From Desulfacinum sp. (lineage in GTDB: Bacteria > Desulfobacterota > Syntrophobacteria > Syntrophobacterales > DSM-9756), in the NCBI GenBank assembly GCA_014359885.1, contig JACIYN010000018.1:62001-126000 (forward strand): a stretch of DNA of 64,000 nucleotides. Direction: 5' to 3'. A program made the position numbers and the translations under genes. Shown piece after piece: positions 26,394 to 34,450 of this stretch. Within the stretch, counting starts at the first letter, position 1. Each line of letters starts with the position of its first letter. The notes under the pieces are model-generated. The model was not told where the DNA came from. It did no database searches and saw only the letters and a program-made list of their open reading frames with translations.

Positions 26394-27358
26394 CCGTCCT
26401 CCTCCAGACAGGGTGCTTCGGCTCCGCCTTGAACCCGCTGGAGCACGTCTTCCAGATTCCCGGCGGATTCTTCCAGGTGATGCCAATAGCGACTGCGCAA
26501 CTCCATGATGAAAAGGCCTCGATAGGAGGGGAGCAACTCCCGCAGCACGGCCTCCAGCGGAACGTTTCCCCAGCCCACCGGCATGTGATTGTCGCCCCGC
26601 CCGAAAGGGATTTGATGGGTCTGCTGCTTTTCGTGGTGGCCCACGACGCCGCCGAAGTTGTCGTGTACGTGAACGTGTGCGATCAGATCCCGCACGGAGC
26701 GGATCCCCTCCAAAAGGCTCGCACCATAGTAGTGCGCCGCCATGTGCGCATGCCCCACATCCAGGGTCAGGCGGACGTTGGATAGCCCCACCGCCCGAAC
26801 CTGCGCTCCCAGGGCCTCCAAGTCTTCTCCGTAACAGTAGGGGCTGTGATGACGGTAAGGACGGGCGTTCTCCACGCACAAAACCTGATCGGGAAATTCC
26901 GGGGCCACGTCCAGGAGCCACTCTCTTTCCTGTTCCAGCATGCGGCAGCACGCTTCCCGGGACGGCCTCTCATAGCCGATGGCGAAGGTTTCTTCCGGGA
27001 TGTAGCGGCCCGCATGGACCACCACGCACGTCGCCCCCAAACGGTCGGCAAATTCCAGACTGGCCCTCAAAACATCCGCATGGAGCATGGACTCCGTCGG
27101 ATCCATGAGATTGATGGGATTGGGCGCATGAACGCTCAAGGCGATTCCCGATGCCGGATCCATGCCGGTGTCATTCAGAATCCTGGCTGTTTCCCCGACC
27201 TTTCGCACATCCAGCCGCCCGGCCCGAATGGCATCCAGCCCGTGGGGCGGCAGTTCCACGGCTTTCATGCCGGCTTCACGCAGCCGTTTCAGGTCGTCGG
27301 CAAATTTCGCCGGATTTCCATCCACGCGCACCTCGTCGATTTTCGAACCAATGATCAC
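26348..27358 (-). CDS. Sugar phosphate isomerase/epimerase-type TIM-barrel protein inside the phn operon
   Basis: The 336-residue protein belongs to the xylose isomerase-like/AP endonuclease 2 superfamily. Probable metal ligands are in VVHAGR, CVENARP, LTLDVGHAHMA, AHVHVHDN and FIMELRSR, the usual Glu/His/Asp set. Start is taken as GTG 27358 because GAGGAG lies 7 bp upstream and the fold begins there (IIGSKIDEV). It sits between phnE and phnG, overlapping phnG by 46 bp, so it is part of the operon. It is not in the E. coli phn operon. A role on ribose phosphates from C-P lyase is inference. Confidence 0.85.
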   Translation of the reverse strand: MIIGSKIDEVRVDGNPAKFADDLKRLREAGMKAVELPPHGLDAIRAGRLDVRKVGETARILNDTGMDPASGIALSVHAPNPINLMDPTESMLHADVLRASLEFADRLGATCVVVHAGRYIPEETFAIGYERPSREACCRMLEQEREWLLDVAPEFPDQVLCVENARPYRHHSPYCYGEDLEALGAQVRAVGLSNVRLTLDVGHAHMAAHYYGASLLEGIRSVRDLIAHVHVHDNFGGVVGHHEKQQTHQIPFGRGDNHMPVGWGNVPLEAVLRELLPSYRGLFIMELRSRYWHHLEESAGNLEDVLQRVQGGAEAPCLEEDGWLDQPHLMRNAVGG

Positions 27359-27369
27359 GACATGTCTCC

Positions 27370-28479
27370 TCAAATGAAACGCCGGCGCAGGGCGCCGCAC
27401 AGATAGTCGATGATGGTCACGCTGACGATCACGATAAGCATCATGGTGGCCACTTCCCGATATTGGTACCCGTTGAGCTTGTCGAACATGAGAAAGCCGA
27501 TGCCCCCCGCACCGCAGAATCCCAAGATGGACGCACTCCGCACGTTGGATTCGAAGCGCAACAGGCTGTAGCTGACCACCAGGGGCATCACCTGCGGCAG
27601 CACGGCAAAGGAAAGCACCTGCAGCGGCCCGGCTCCACTGGCGGCCACGGCCTCCACCTGACCGGGCTCCACCGCCTCGATGGCCTCGCTGAAGACCTTC
27701 CCCAGAATACCGAAGGTGTGGATGGCCAAGGCCATCACGCCCGCAAAGGGGCCCAGCCCGATCACGGCCACGAAAACGAGGGCCATGACGAATTCATTGA
27801 AACCCCGACAGAAGTCCAAAACTCGGCGAACCACGAACTGACAGGCCTTTCGAGCCCAGCGAAACACGGCTCCGTCCCCGGGCAAGAGCACCTCCAGGCT
27901 GTTCCGTGCCGCCAGAAAGGAAATCGGCAGGGCCCACGCAATGGCCAGCAGACTCCCCCAAACGGCCATGGCCACCGTTTCCAGAAGCGCCTTGGTGTAG
28001 GACATCAAAGGGCCTGTTCCCGTCTCCGGCGGGAAAAACCCGCCGCGCTTTTCATCCACGATCCGCGAAAACTCCTCCCGAACCAAGTCTTCCCGGCGCT
28101 CCGCCGGCATGGATTCCAGGCGCTCCCGAGCTGACTCCCGGGCCCGCCGAAGCAAAGTCGCCGGGTCCTCCGCAACACCTCGCCGCCGGGCATCCTCCTT
28201 CAACTCCTGGAGGATCTCCTGGGTGAGCACGATGAGAGGCATGCGTTCCGCTTGCCGTCGGGCATCCTGGAGTTCTTCCTGGGTCAGACGGCGCCCGAAC
28301 AGATAGGCCCAGGCGTTTTCCCTTCTTTCCCAGAGCTTCACGGGATTGATTCCCGTCCACACATAGGTGACGGCCAGCACGGCCAGAACCGTCACCGCGA
28401 CCATTGCCTTTTTCAGGGAATTCCAGGCCGGCCACGGGGTGGGGCGGGACAAGGCGGCTTGCGTATCGCTCAGATTCAT
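27370..28479 (-). CDS. phnE: PhnE, phosphonate ABC transporter permease with long inserted domain
   Basis: The 369-residue inner membrane permease has a first membrane segment (about 27-43), then a charged, helical insert (about 65-155, rich in Arg and Glu), then the binding-protein-dependent transport core with the EAA-type loop (EAIEAVEPGQVEAVAASGA). Normal PhnE is about 260 residues, so the insert accounts for the extra length. Start at 28479 follows AGGAATTG. An upstream Met 10 codons before is possible. It works with PhnC (ATPase) and PhnD (binding protein). Confidence 0.92.
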   Translation of the reverse strand: MNLSDTQAALSRPTPWPAWNSLKKAMVAVTVLAVLAVTYVWTGINPVKLWERRENAWAYLFGRRLTQEELQDARRQAERMPLIVLTQEILQELKEDARRRGVAEDPATLLRRARESARERLESMPAERREDLVREEFSRIVDEKRGGFFPPETGTGPLMSYTKALLETVAMAVWGSLLAIAWALPISFLAARNSLEVLLPGDGAVFRWARKACQFVVRRVLDFCRGFNEFVMALVFVAVIGLGPFAGVMALAIHTFGILGKVFSEAIEAVEPGQVEAVAASGAGPLQVLSFAVLPQVMPLVVSYSLLRFESNVRSASILGFCGAGGIGFLMFDKLNGYQYREVATMMLIVIVSVTIIDYLCGALRRRFI

Positions 28480-28540
28480 GTGATCAATTCCTGTGGATTC
28501 CATCGTCGCGGGAGTCCCTCCCAGAAGGTACATGGACGGC

Positions 28541-28576
28541 CCTTTGGAGAACTCGCGATGAGGGGTTCTCCAAAGG
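28541..28576. promoter_or_regulatory. Perfect 12-bp hairpin between phnD and phnE
   Basis: CCTTTGGAGAAC (28541-28552) pairs with GTTCTCCAAAGG (28565-28576) around a 12-base loop. It lies 37 bp after phnD within the operon. No T-run follows on the minus strand, so it is more likely an mRNA-stabilising or partial-termination hairpin. Such hairpins often raise the amount of binding protein relative to permease. Confidence 0.75.
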
Positions 28577-28612
28577 TCGACCTTCTCTTTGTCTTGGGAG
28601 CGGCCGGTAGCC

Positions 28613-29503
28613 CTAGGAGGCCTGGGCCAGCTGCTTCTTGAGCTGTTTCAGGTAGCGGATCACATCGTAGGTGGTGTCGTCCGCAGGCAGGTAGCCGCCG
28701 ATCTGGAGCTTCTCCAGTCCCTGTTTATTGGCGTTGAACATCATGAGCGCTCCGGCGAAGGCGGCCTTCAGGCTCTCCGGAAGATCGCTCCGCACGCACA
28801 TGGGTGAACCCGGAATGAGTTCGGATTTCCACAGGATATTGAAATCGTCCCAGGAGGCCTGACCCTTCTCCGCCATGCGGTCCAGCTCGATGTTGTTGGT
28901 GGCGGCCACCTCGATGGATCCGTTTTTCACGGCGAGAATGCTGGCCCCATGGGATCCGGAAAACTTGACTTCCTTGAAGTAGTCGCGCGGATCCACCTTC
29001 AGGTCCCGGTAGAAGAGCACGTTGGGAACCAGGTAGCCGGACGTGGAGTTGGGGTCCGTGAAGGCAAACACTCGGCCCCGGGCGTCTTCCAGGGTCCTGA
29101 TGCCGGAATCCTTCCGGCTGATGAGGACGCCGTAGTAACCGGGTTCGCCCTTCTTGTTTCTTTCCAGGGCCACCGCCTGCGCGTTGGCCTTCTCCGCCGC
29201 CTCCGTGTAGCTCTTGGGACCCAGGTAGGCGAAATCGATGTGCTTATGGGCCATGGCCGTAATGACCCCCGCATAGTCCGAAGCGCTTTGTGCCTCCACC
29301 TTCACCCCCAGCGTCCTTTCCAGATGGTCGATGAGGGGCTGGAACCGCTTGACGATATCCGCCCCTCCTTCCGTGGGGATGAGGCCCAGCCGGACGGTTT
29401 CTGGCCATTGTCCCGGGTCGGCCAGGGCTCCGGACGAAAAGGGGGCGCACAGGGCAAGGACCAGGGCGGCAACCAGGACATACAATTTTTTGGGACTGTT
29501 CAT
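28613..29503 (-). CDS. phnD: PhnD, periplasmic phosphonate-binding protein
   Basis: The 296-residue protein has an N-terminal signal peptide (LYVLVAALVLALCAPFSSGALA, cleavage near residue 29) and the PhnD fold: LRLGLIPTEGG-like start, MAHKHIDFAYLGPKSY, FTDPNSTSGYLVP and SEYIPGSP-like ELIPGSPMCVRSDLP. It delivers phosphonates to PhnCE. A stable hairpin follows in the operon. Ligand preference cannot be read from sequence. Confidence 0.95.
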   Translation of the reverse strand: MNSPKKLYVLVAALVLALCAPFSSGALADPGQWPETVRLGLIPTEGGADIVKRFQPLIDHLERTLGVKVEAQSASDYAGVITAMAHKHIDFAYLGPKSYTEAAEKANAQAVALERNKKGEPGYYGVLISRKDSGIRTLEDARGRVFAFTDPNSTSGYLVPNVLFYRDLKVDPRDYFKEVKFSGSHGASILAVKNGSIEVAATNNIELDRMAEKGQASWDDFNILWKSELIPGSPMCVRSDLPESLKAAFAGALMMFNANKQGLEKLQIGGYLPADDTTYDVIRYLKQLKKQLAQAS

Positions 29504-29533
29504 GGCTTCGTACCTCCAGGATGTGTTGAGAGT

Positions 29534-30367
29534 TCAGGCACAGGCGGGGAGTGCTTCCCACGCCGTATCGCAGCTGCCTTGATAGATGCGCTCCACCAGC
29601 TCGCGTTCCAGAAGCGACGAAGGCCCGTCGTACACCAGCCGCCCCTTCTGCATCCCGAGGATTCTCTTGGCGTAGCGTTTCACGAAATCCAGATGGTGCA
29701 GGTTCACCAGCACGGGGATTCCCTTGGTTTCGTGGATCTCCCGAAGCAGATTCATGACCGCCGAGGCGCTTCGGGGATCCAGGCTGGCAATGGGCTCGTC
29801 GGCGAGGATCACGTCCGGTTCCTGGGCCAGGACGCGGGCGATGGCCACGCGCTGCTGCTGTCCGCCGGACAGGGTGTCTGCCCGTTGAAAAGCCAGGTCC
29901 TCGATTCCCACTTCCTGGAGACAGCGGAGCGCGTACTCCCTGTCCCGCGCAGGAAAGAGGCGGGCCAGGGAGAGGGTGTGGGGGATGGGGGAGTTTTGAA
30001 AGCGCAGACGCCCCGCCAGGACGTTTTCCAGCACGGTCAGGCGGGGAACCAGGTGAAACTGCTGGAAGATCATGCCCACCCGCCGACGAACCCTCTGAAG
30101 GCGACGGCCCGAGACGGTCGAGATGTCCTCACCGAGAAGGAGAATCTGACCGGAAGTGGGCTTGAGAAGCCGGTTGAGGCAGCGGAGCAGGGTGGACTTT
30201 CCGGCCCCCGAACAACCGATGATCACGATGAAGTCCCGGGCGCTCACCTGAAAATTCACCCCTTTGAGGGCCGTCGTTCCCGATGGATAGCGTTTGACCA
30301 GATCGCGGGCCTCCACCACCACGGGAGCTGGGGTCGTCTCGATTTGTGCCGCGTTATGGACCGTCAT
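29534..30367 (-). CDS. phnC: PhnC, phosphonate ABC transporter ATPase
   Basis: The 277-residue ATPase has Walker [12 protein letters not shown], signature [16 protein letters not shown] and Walker [14 protein letters not shown]. The [19 protein letters not shown] segment is typical of PhnC. It energises uptake through PhnE. It lies between phnM (13 bp downstream of its stop) and phnD, which are all in one direction. Confidence 0.95.
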   Translation of the reverse strand: MTVHNAAQIETTPAPVVVEARDLVKRYPSGTTALKGVNFQVSARDFIVIIGCSGAGKSTLLRCLNRLLKPTSGQILLLGEDISTVSGRRLQRVRRRVGMIFQQFHLVPRLTVLENVLAGRLRFQNSPIPHTLSLARLFPARDREYALRCLQEVGIEDLAFQRADTLSGGQQQRVAIARVLAQEPDVILADEPIASLDPRSASAVMNLLREIHETKGIPVLVNLHHLDFVKRYAKRILGMQKGRLVYDGPSSLLERELVERIYQGSCDTAWEALPACA

Positions 30368-30379
30368 GCATCTACCTCC

Positions 30380-31606
30380 TTAGACCGATACCGTTTCTTC
30401 CATGGGGGCGGCCGGCCGGAACCGCCGGCCACATTTCTTCCAGGTGGGACCACCGCTCTCGTAAACCTTGCGCCCGCCGATCCACAGCTGACTCACCCGA
30501 ACCCAGGGGCCGTTCGTTCGAAGGACCGCCACATCCGCAGGCCGCCCCGGCCTCAGGCAGCCGCACGGATGACGGGTACCGAGGATCTTGGCCGGCCCTT
30601 CGGTTGCTTTCGCCAGATGCTCCTGGAGACTCCCGCCTGCACAGGCGGTGAGCACAAAGGGTGCCTGAAGAAGGCATTCCGGATAGTAGTCGCTCACCAG
30701 GGCGTCCACTACGCCCTCGGCCACCGCCGAGCGCGCACTGAGATGCCCGTTGGAAGAGATCCCCCGAACCACGTTGGGTGCTCCCACAAGAACCGCCATG
30801 GACCGAGCTTTGGCTTCCCGGGCCGCATCCAGAGTGACGGGAAATTCACACCCCCCGGCACCCAGGCCGGCGACCAGTCTCACCTTCTCCACGGTGTCGT
30901 CGTCGTGGCTGAGCAGCGGGATGCCCCGCTCGACGACCCGTTGCGCCAGGCGCCTGACCCGGCGCCAGCCTTCGGAGCGCACTTGCCTTTTCTCTCTGGC
31001 CAGGGCCAGAACTTCTTCCCGGCTGAGGTTGTAGGTTCCCGAGTAGTAGTGCTCGTAGGCTTCAAAGGACCGGAACTGTCCCTGTCCGGGCGTGTGGTCC
31101 ATGATGGACGCCACATCCACCAGGTCCTCATCCAGCAGTTCCAGGAGAACCCGTGCGCCCCGGCGGGATCCCACCTCGTAGCGCGCATGGACCAGATGCC
31201 GGACCATTGCCGATCCCGAGTGCACAAATCTTCGGATGGTCCGAACCAGATCGGCCGCGCGATCCGGGGACCGTAACCCCAGATCGTTGTCCGCGAAGCT
31301 GACGGCATGGCAAAAGGTGCCGATCCCCGCGGCCGCCAGCCTCCGGTCCAGGGCCTGCAGGGCGAATTCGGGATCGAAATGGACCCCCGGACGCATCTCG
31401 ATGCACTTTTCCAGTGCATCGCAATGGAGATCCACCAGCGCAGGCACGATCAGGTCGCCGTCTAAATGGACGGTTGTCCACGATGGATCCGGGCAATCCA
31501 CCGGTGGGTCCAGGGTAAGGATGCCCCGCTCATCAAAAAGGATCGCTCCCCGGGGATACAGGGCCTGGCCGTCGAAGAGCGGGCCACCGTAGAGAAGCGT
31601 CTTCAT
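30380..31606 (-). CDS. phnM: PhnM, alpha-D-ribose 1-methylphosphonate 5-triphosphate diphosphatase
   Basis: The 408-residue amidohydrolase removes pyrophosphate from the ribosyl phosphonate triphosphate before PhnJ acts. Metal site motifs are VDLHCDALEK, HAVSFAD, HTPGQGQ, SHDDDT and SDYYP. The family pattern LSARSAVAEGVVDALVSDYYP is well preserved. Start at 31606 has GGAGGAG upstream. It overlaps the GNAT gene by 4 bp (ATGA), so it is translationally coupled to it. Confidence 0.95.
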   Translation of the reverse strand: MKTLLYGGPLFDGQALYPRGAILFDERGILTLDPPVDCPDPSWTTVHLDGDLIVPALVDLHCDALEKCIEMRPGVHFDPEFALQALDRRLAAAGIGTFCHAVSFADNDLGLRSPDRAADLVRTIRRFVHSGSAMVRHLVHARYEVGSRRGARVLLELLDEDLVDVASIMDHTPGQGQFRSFEAYEHYYSGTYNLSREEVLALAREKRQVRSEGWRRVRRLAQRVVERGIPLLSHDDDTVEKVRLVAGLGAGGCEFPVTLDAAREAKARSMAVLVGAPNVVRGISSNGHLSARSAVAEGVVDALVSDYYPECLLQAPFVLTACAGGSLQEHLAKATEGPAKILGTRHPCGCLRPGRPADVAVLRTNGPWVRVSQLWIGGRKVYESGGPTWKKCGRRFRPAAPMEETVSV

Positions 31607-32139
31607 GCCCACTCCTCCGACAAGGCTTGCGGCTCCCCGCTCCGTACATCCAGATTGGAAGGGTCGTTCTTCCCATTCGCCAGATCGAGACGGTAGACCC
31701 GGGACCAGGCCCTTTGCAGACCCGCCTTTTCGTAAAACAGCCGCCGTGTACTTTCCCGATGCTCGCCGGTGAGCACCTCCAGCCGGACCGCTCCCTTGTT
31801 GCCGGCCACCTCCAAGGCCAGGTTCACCAGGGCACGTCCCAACCCCGACCCGCGCCACTCCGGCAGAACCACCAGTTCTTCAATGGTGGTCTGAAGGCCG
31901 GCGAGTCGAAGGACGGGGAGGGTGCGAAACGTGACCATTCCGGCCACGGCATCGTCGGGAGGCGCCAGGGCCAGGATGCAGCGGTAATGGACGTCTTCGA
32001 GAAGGGCTCTGTAGACGGGCTCCAGCTCGCGGGACGGACAGGGATAGCCCAGGTGAAGCAAGAGGGCCACGATATCCATGAGATCGTCTGGGCGGCCATC
32101 CCGGAAGGCGAATTTCACTTCATGGAGGTGCTCACTCAT
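31603..32139 (-). CDS. GNAT-family N-acetyltransferase, first gene of the phn operon
   Basis: The 178-residue protein has the GNAT fold: LQTTIEELVVLPEWRGSGLG (acetyl-CoA loop), LVNLALEVAGNKGAVRLEVLTG and FYEKAGL. PhnO of E. coli, an aminoalkylphosphonate N-acetyltransferase, is also a GNAT enzyme in the phn operon, so a PhnO-like function is the best guess, but sequence alone does not prove it. Start at 32139. The end overlaps phnM by 4 bp. The TGTGAC repeats lie upstream. Confidence 0.85.
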   Translation of the reverse strand: MSEHLHEVKFAFRDGRPDDLMDIVALLLHLGYPCPSRELEPVYRALLEDVHYRCILALAPPDDAVAGMVTFRTLPVLRLAGLQTTIEELVVLPEWRGSGLGRALVNLALEVAGNKGAVRLEVLTGEHRESTRRLFYEKAGLQRAWSRVYRLDLANGKNDPSNLDVRSGEPQALSEEWA

Positions 32140-32220
32140 GGTAGGTTCCTTATCTTCTTTCCACTCCAGTTTTCTCCGCCGTTGGTCGATGGAATCAGCG
32201 AGGGAATGAGACCACGGTCG

Positions 32221-32259
32221 TGTGACGGGAACATTGTGACTTGATGAAAAGAATGTGAC
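32221..32259. promoter_or_regulatory. Three direct repeats of TGTGAC between phn operon and moaC
   Basis: TGTGAC occurs at 32221, 32235 and 32254, that is at 14- and 19-bp spacing, in the 150-bp divergent spacer. Direct repeats at roughly helical spacing suggest a regulator site. The spacing does not fit a Pho box (7-bp repeats every 11 bp) or a CRP/FNR palindrome, so the regulator is unknown. Confidence 0.45.
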
Positions 32260-32289
32260 GGCGAACGAAATCGAGGAGAGGAGACAGCC

Positions 32290-32787
32290 GTGCCTTCCAA
32301 CGATCACCCGTGGACCCATCTGGACGAGAAGGGTCGTCTGAAGATGGTGGACGTGAGCGAAAAGGCACCCACGTGGCGTGAAGCCAAGGCCGTCGGCCGG
32401 GTGCGCATGGCTCCGGAGACACTCCGGCGCATCCAGGAAGGCGAGGTGGCCAAGGGGAACGTGCTGGAAGCGGCTCGCCTGGCGGGAATCATGGCAGCCA
32501 AGAGGACATGGGAACTCATCCCCCTGTGCCATCCCATCCCCCTTACGGCCGTGGAGGTTTCCTTTGAAGCCGATTCCGAGCTTCCCGGCATCCGCATCCG
32601 GGCGCGCACCAAGACCTGCGACCGGACAGGCGTGGAGATGGAAGCCCTCACCGCCGTGGCCCATGCGGCCCTCACCATCTACGACATGTGCAAGGCCCTG
32701 GACCGCACCATGTGCCTGGACGGAATCCGGCTCGTCCACAAGAGCGGAGGCCGGAGCGGCACCTTCTCCGTCGACGAGGATGCGTGA
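32290..32787 (+). CDS. moaC: MoaC, cyclic pyranopterin monophosphate synthase
   Basis: The 165-residue enzyme makes cyclic pyranopterin in molybdenum cofactor synthesis. Strong family motifs are MVDVSEKAPTWREA, LIPLCHPIPLTAVEV, TGVEMEALTAV and YDMCKALDR. It starts at GTG 32290 with GAGGAGAGGAGAC upstream. It is divergent from the phn operon. No other moa gene lies in the window. Confidence 0.96.
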   Translation: MPSNDHPWTHLDEKGRLKMVDVSEKAPTWREAKAVGRVRMAPETLRRIQEGEVAKGNVLEAARLAGIMAAKRTWELIPLCHPIPLTAVEVSFEADSELPGIRIRARTKTCDRTGVEMEALTAVAHAALTIYDMCKALDRTMCLDGIRLVHKSGGRSGTFSVDEDA

Positions 32788-32864
32788 CGCGGACTTTACT
32801 CTTTACAAATCGGCACGGGCTGTGCTAGCGACTAACCCTTCAATCCACCGCGTGGAGGGTCCCT

Positions 32865-33227
32865 ATGGATAGAGAAACACTGGCTTACTTCAAGGACATC
32901 CTGGAAAAGAGACTGGAAGAACTCTACGCCGAGGCGGAAAAGACGGTCACGGGCATGACCGACGAGGGGGAAACGTTCCCCGATCCCACGGACCGGGCGT
33001 CTCTCGAATCGGACCGAAACTTCATGTTGCGCATTCGGGACCGGGAGCGCAAACTCATCATCAAGATCCGGGAGGCGCTGCAGCGCATCGAAGACGGATC
33101 TTTCGGAATCTGCGAGGCGTGCGGGGACGATATCGGCATCGAGCGACTGAAGGCCCGACCCGTCACCACGCTGTGCATCGACTGCAAGCGCCGTCAGGAG
33201 GCCATGGAGAAGGTCCGGGAGGCCTAA
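32865..33227 (+). CDS. dksA: DksA, RNA polymerase-binding transcription factor
   Basis: The 120-residue protein has the DksA layout: N-terminal helical region, coiled coil with DPTDRASLESDRN (DksA tip Asp-x-x-Asp-x-Ala), then the C4 zinc finger (CEACGDDI, LCIDCK). DksA works with ppGpp to adjust rRNA and amino acid gene transcription. It follows moaC by 77 bp on the same strand. A short hairpin lies between it and birA. Confidence 0.9.
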   Translation: MDRETLAYFKDILEKRLEELYAEAEKTVTGMTDEGETFPDPTDRASLESDRNFMLRIRDRERKLIIKIREALQRIEDGSFGICEACGDDIGIERLKARPVTTLCIDCKRRQEAMEKVREA

Positions 33228-33333
33228 GCGGCCGCCCGGAGATTTCCGGTTGCCAGTCTCCTGCACCAGTGGAAGTCTTCAACGGGCGGAGAGCCCCGAA
33301 CGATTCCTTCTCCGTCAAGGCCCGGACCGCTCG

Positions 33334-33350
33334 CATGTCCTACGGACATG
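33334..33350. terminator. Short hairpin between dksA and birA
   Basis: CATGTCC (33334-33340) pairs with GGACATG (33344-33350) around TAC. Located between two convergent genes, it may act as a bidirectional transcription stop, although the T-run is weak on the plus strand (CATTTTCT). Confidence 0.4.
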
Positions 33351-33361
33351 CCGGCCATTTT

Positions 33362-34390
33362 CTAATCGACTTCGCGAAGCCTCACGATATCGCCCACGTA
33401 GAGGGTCCGCCTTCCGCCCGTTTTTTCTTCAAGGACGAGCGCCCCGTCAGGGGATATGTCCGCCGCCCATCCTTCCACGGTTTCTTCCCCCGTCCGGACC
33501 ACCACCTGTTTTCCCAGGACGGCCGAGGCCGCCTTCAGCCGTTCCAGGTAGGGTGCCAGGCCGTCCCGGACCCAGCCTTCATAGACCTCTTCCAGGCGGT
33601 TGAGATATCCTGCCAGCACCTTGGCCCTCGTCAGATAGGGGGGCCTGTGCGGAGGGGCACCTCCTGCCGATTTCAGCTCCAGGGCCAGGGACGTGGCGGG
33701 ATAGAGGGGATTTTCCCCGAAGTCCGGACGATCATGAAACACATTGATCCCCGTCCCGACCACCAGGAACTGGATCCCGTCGGGGTCCGACTGCATCTCC
33801 GTCAGGATCCCCGCTGCTTTCCGCCCGGAAAGGAGTACATCGTTGGGCCACTTGATGCGGGCATCCAGGTGCCACTGGTCCCGGATGGACTCGGCGAGGG
33901 CGAGGGCCGCCACGAGGGTCATTTCGGGCCCGCGGCGGGCGGGCAGCTCCGGGCGCAGGACGAGCGACGAGTAAACGCCTCTGCCCTTGGGAGATTCCCA
34001 GACCCTGCGCAGTCGCCCCCTGCCCCGGGTCTGCTCCTCGGCCACTACCACCGTACCAGCCGGAGCCCCCGAGCGGGCCAGTTCCATGGCCCGATCGTTG
34101 GTGGACCCAAGGCTTTCATGGTGCTCGTAGGTGCGCCCCAGCCAACGGGTGGTGAGATGCATTTCCAGCTGGTGGCCCAAAAGCACGTCCGCATGGGCCT
34201 GGAGCCGGTAGCCTCGTTTGCCTGCGCTTTCGATGGCATAGCCCATGGCTTTGAGCTTTTGGACCTGCTTCCACACCGCCGTTCGGGACACGCCCAGTCG
34301 CCGGCCCAGTTCCTCGCCTGTCACCGGCTGCCCTTCGGCTTCGCTGAGCGCCCTGAGGATGGCACGATGGGTGGCCTCTTTATCGTTCAC
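33362..34390 (-). CDS. birA: BirA, biotin-protein ligase with N-terminal HTH repressor domain
   Basis: The 342-residue protein carries an N-terminal winged helix (GEELGRRLGVSRTAVWKQVQKL), then the ligase core: SLGSTNDRAMELA, EEQTRGRGRLRRVW (biotinyl-5'-AMP loop), KWPNDVLL and AGILTEM. It activates biotin and attaches it to carboxyl carriers, and it can repress the biotin operon. The start is taken as GTG 34390 because AGGGAAAG lies upstream and the earlier frame lacks similarity. It follows cobS closely on the same strand. Confidence 0.93.
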   Translation of the reverse strand: MNDKEATHRAILRALSEAEGQPVTGEELGRRLGVSRTAVWKQVQKLKAMGYAIESAGKRGYRLQAHADVLLGHQLEMHLTTRWLGRTYEHHESLGSTNDRAMELARSGAPAGTVVVAEEQTRGRGRLRRVWESPKGRGVYSSLVLRPELPARRGPEMTLVAALALAESIRDQWHLDARIKWPNDVLLSGRKAAGILTEMQSDPDGIQFLVVGTGINVFHDRPDFGENPLYPATSLALELKSAGGAPPHRPPYLTRAKVLAGYLNRLEEVYEGWVRDGLAPYLERLKAASAVLGKQVVVRTGEETVEGWAADISPDGALVLEEKTGGRRTLYVGDIVRLREVD

Positions 34391-34450
34391 GGTATTCTTT
34401 CCCTGTCGTAAGGCCTTTCGACCCGCGTCGGTGGAGGTTCGCTCCAAGTC

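Noticed and set aside
32140-32289. Pho box upstream of the phn operon
   Set aside because: TGTGAC repeats are 14 and 19 bp apart, not 11 bp as in Pho boxes, and the sequence around them does not fit.
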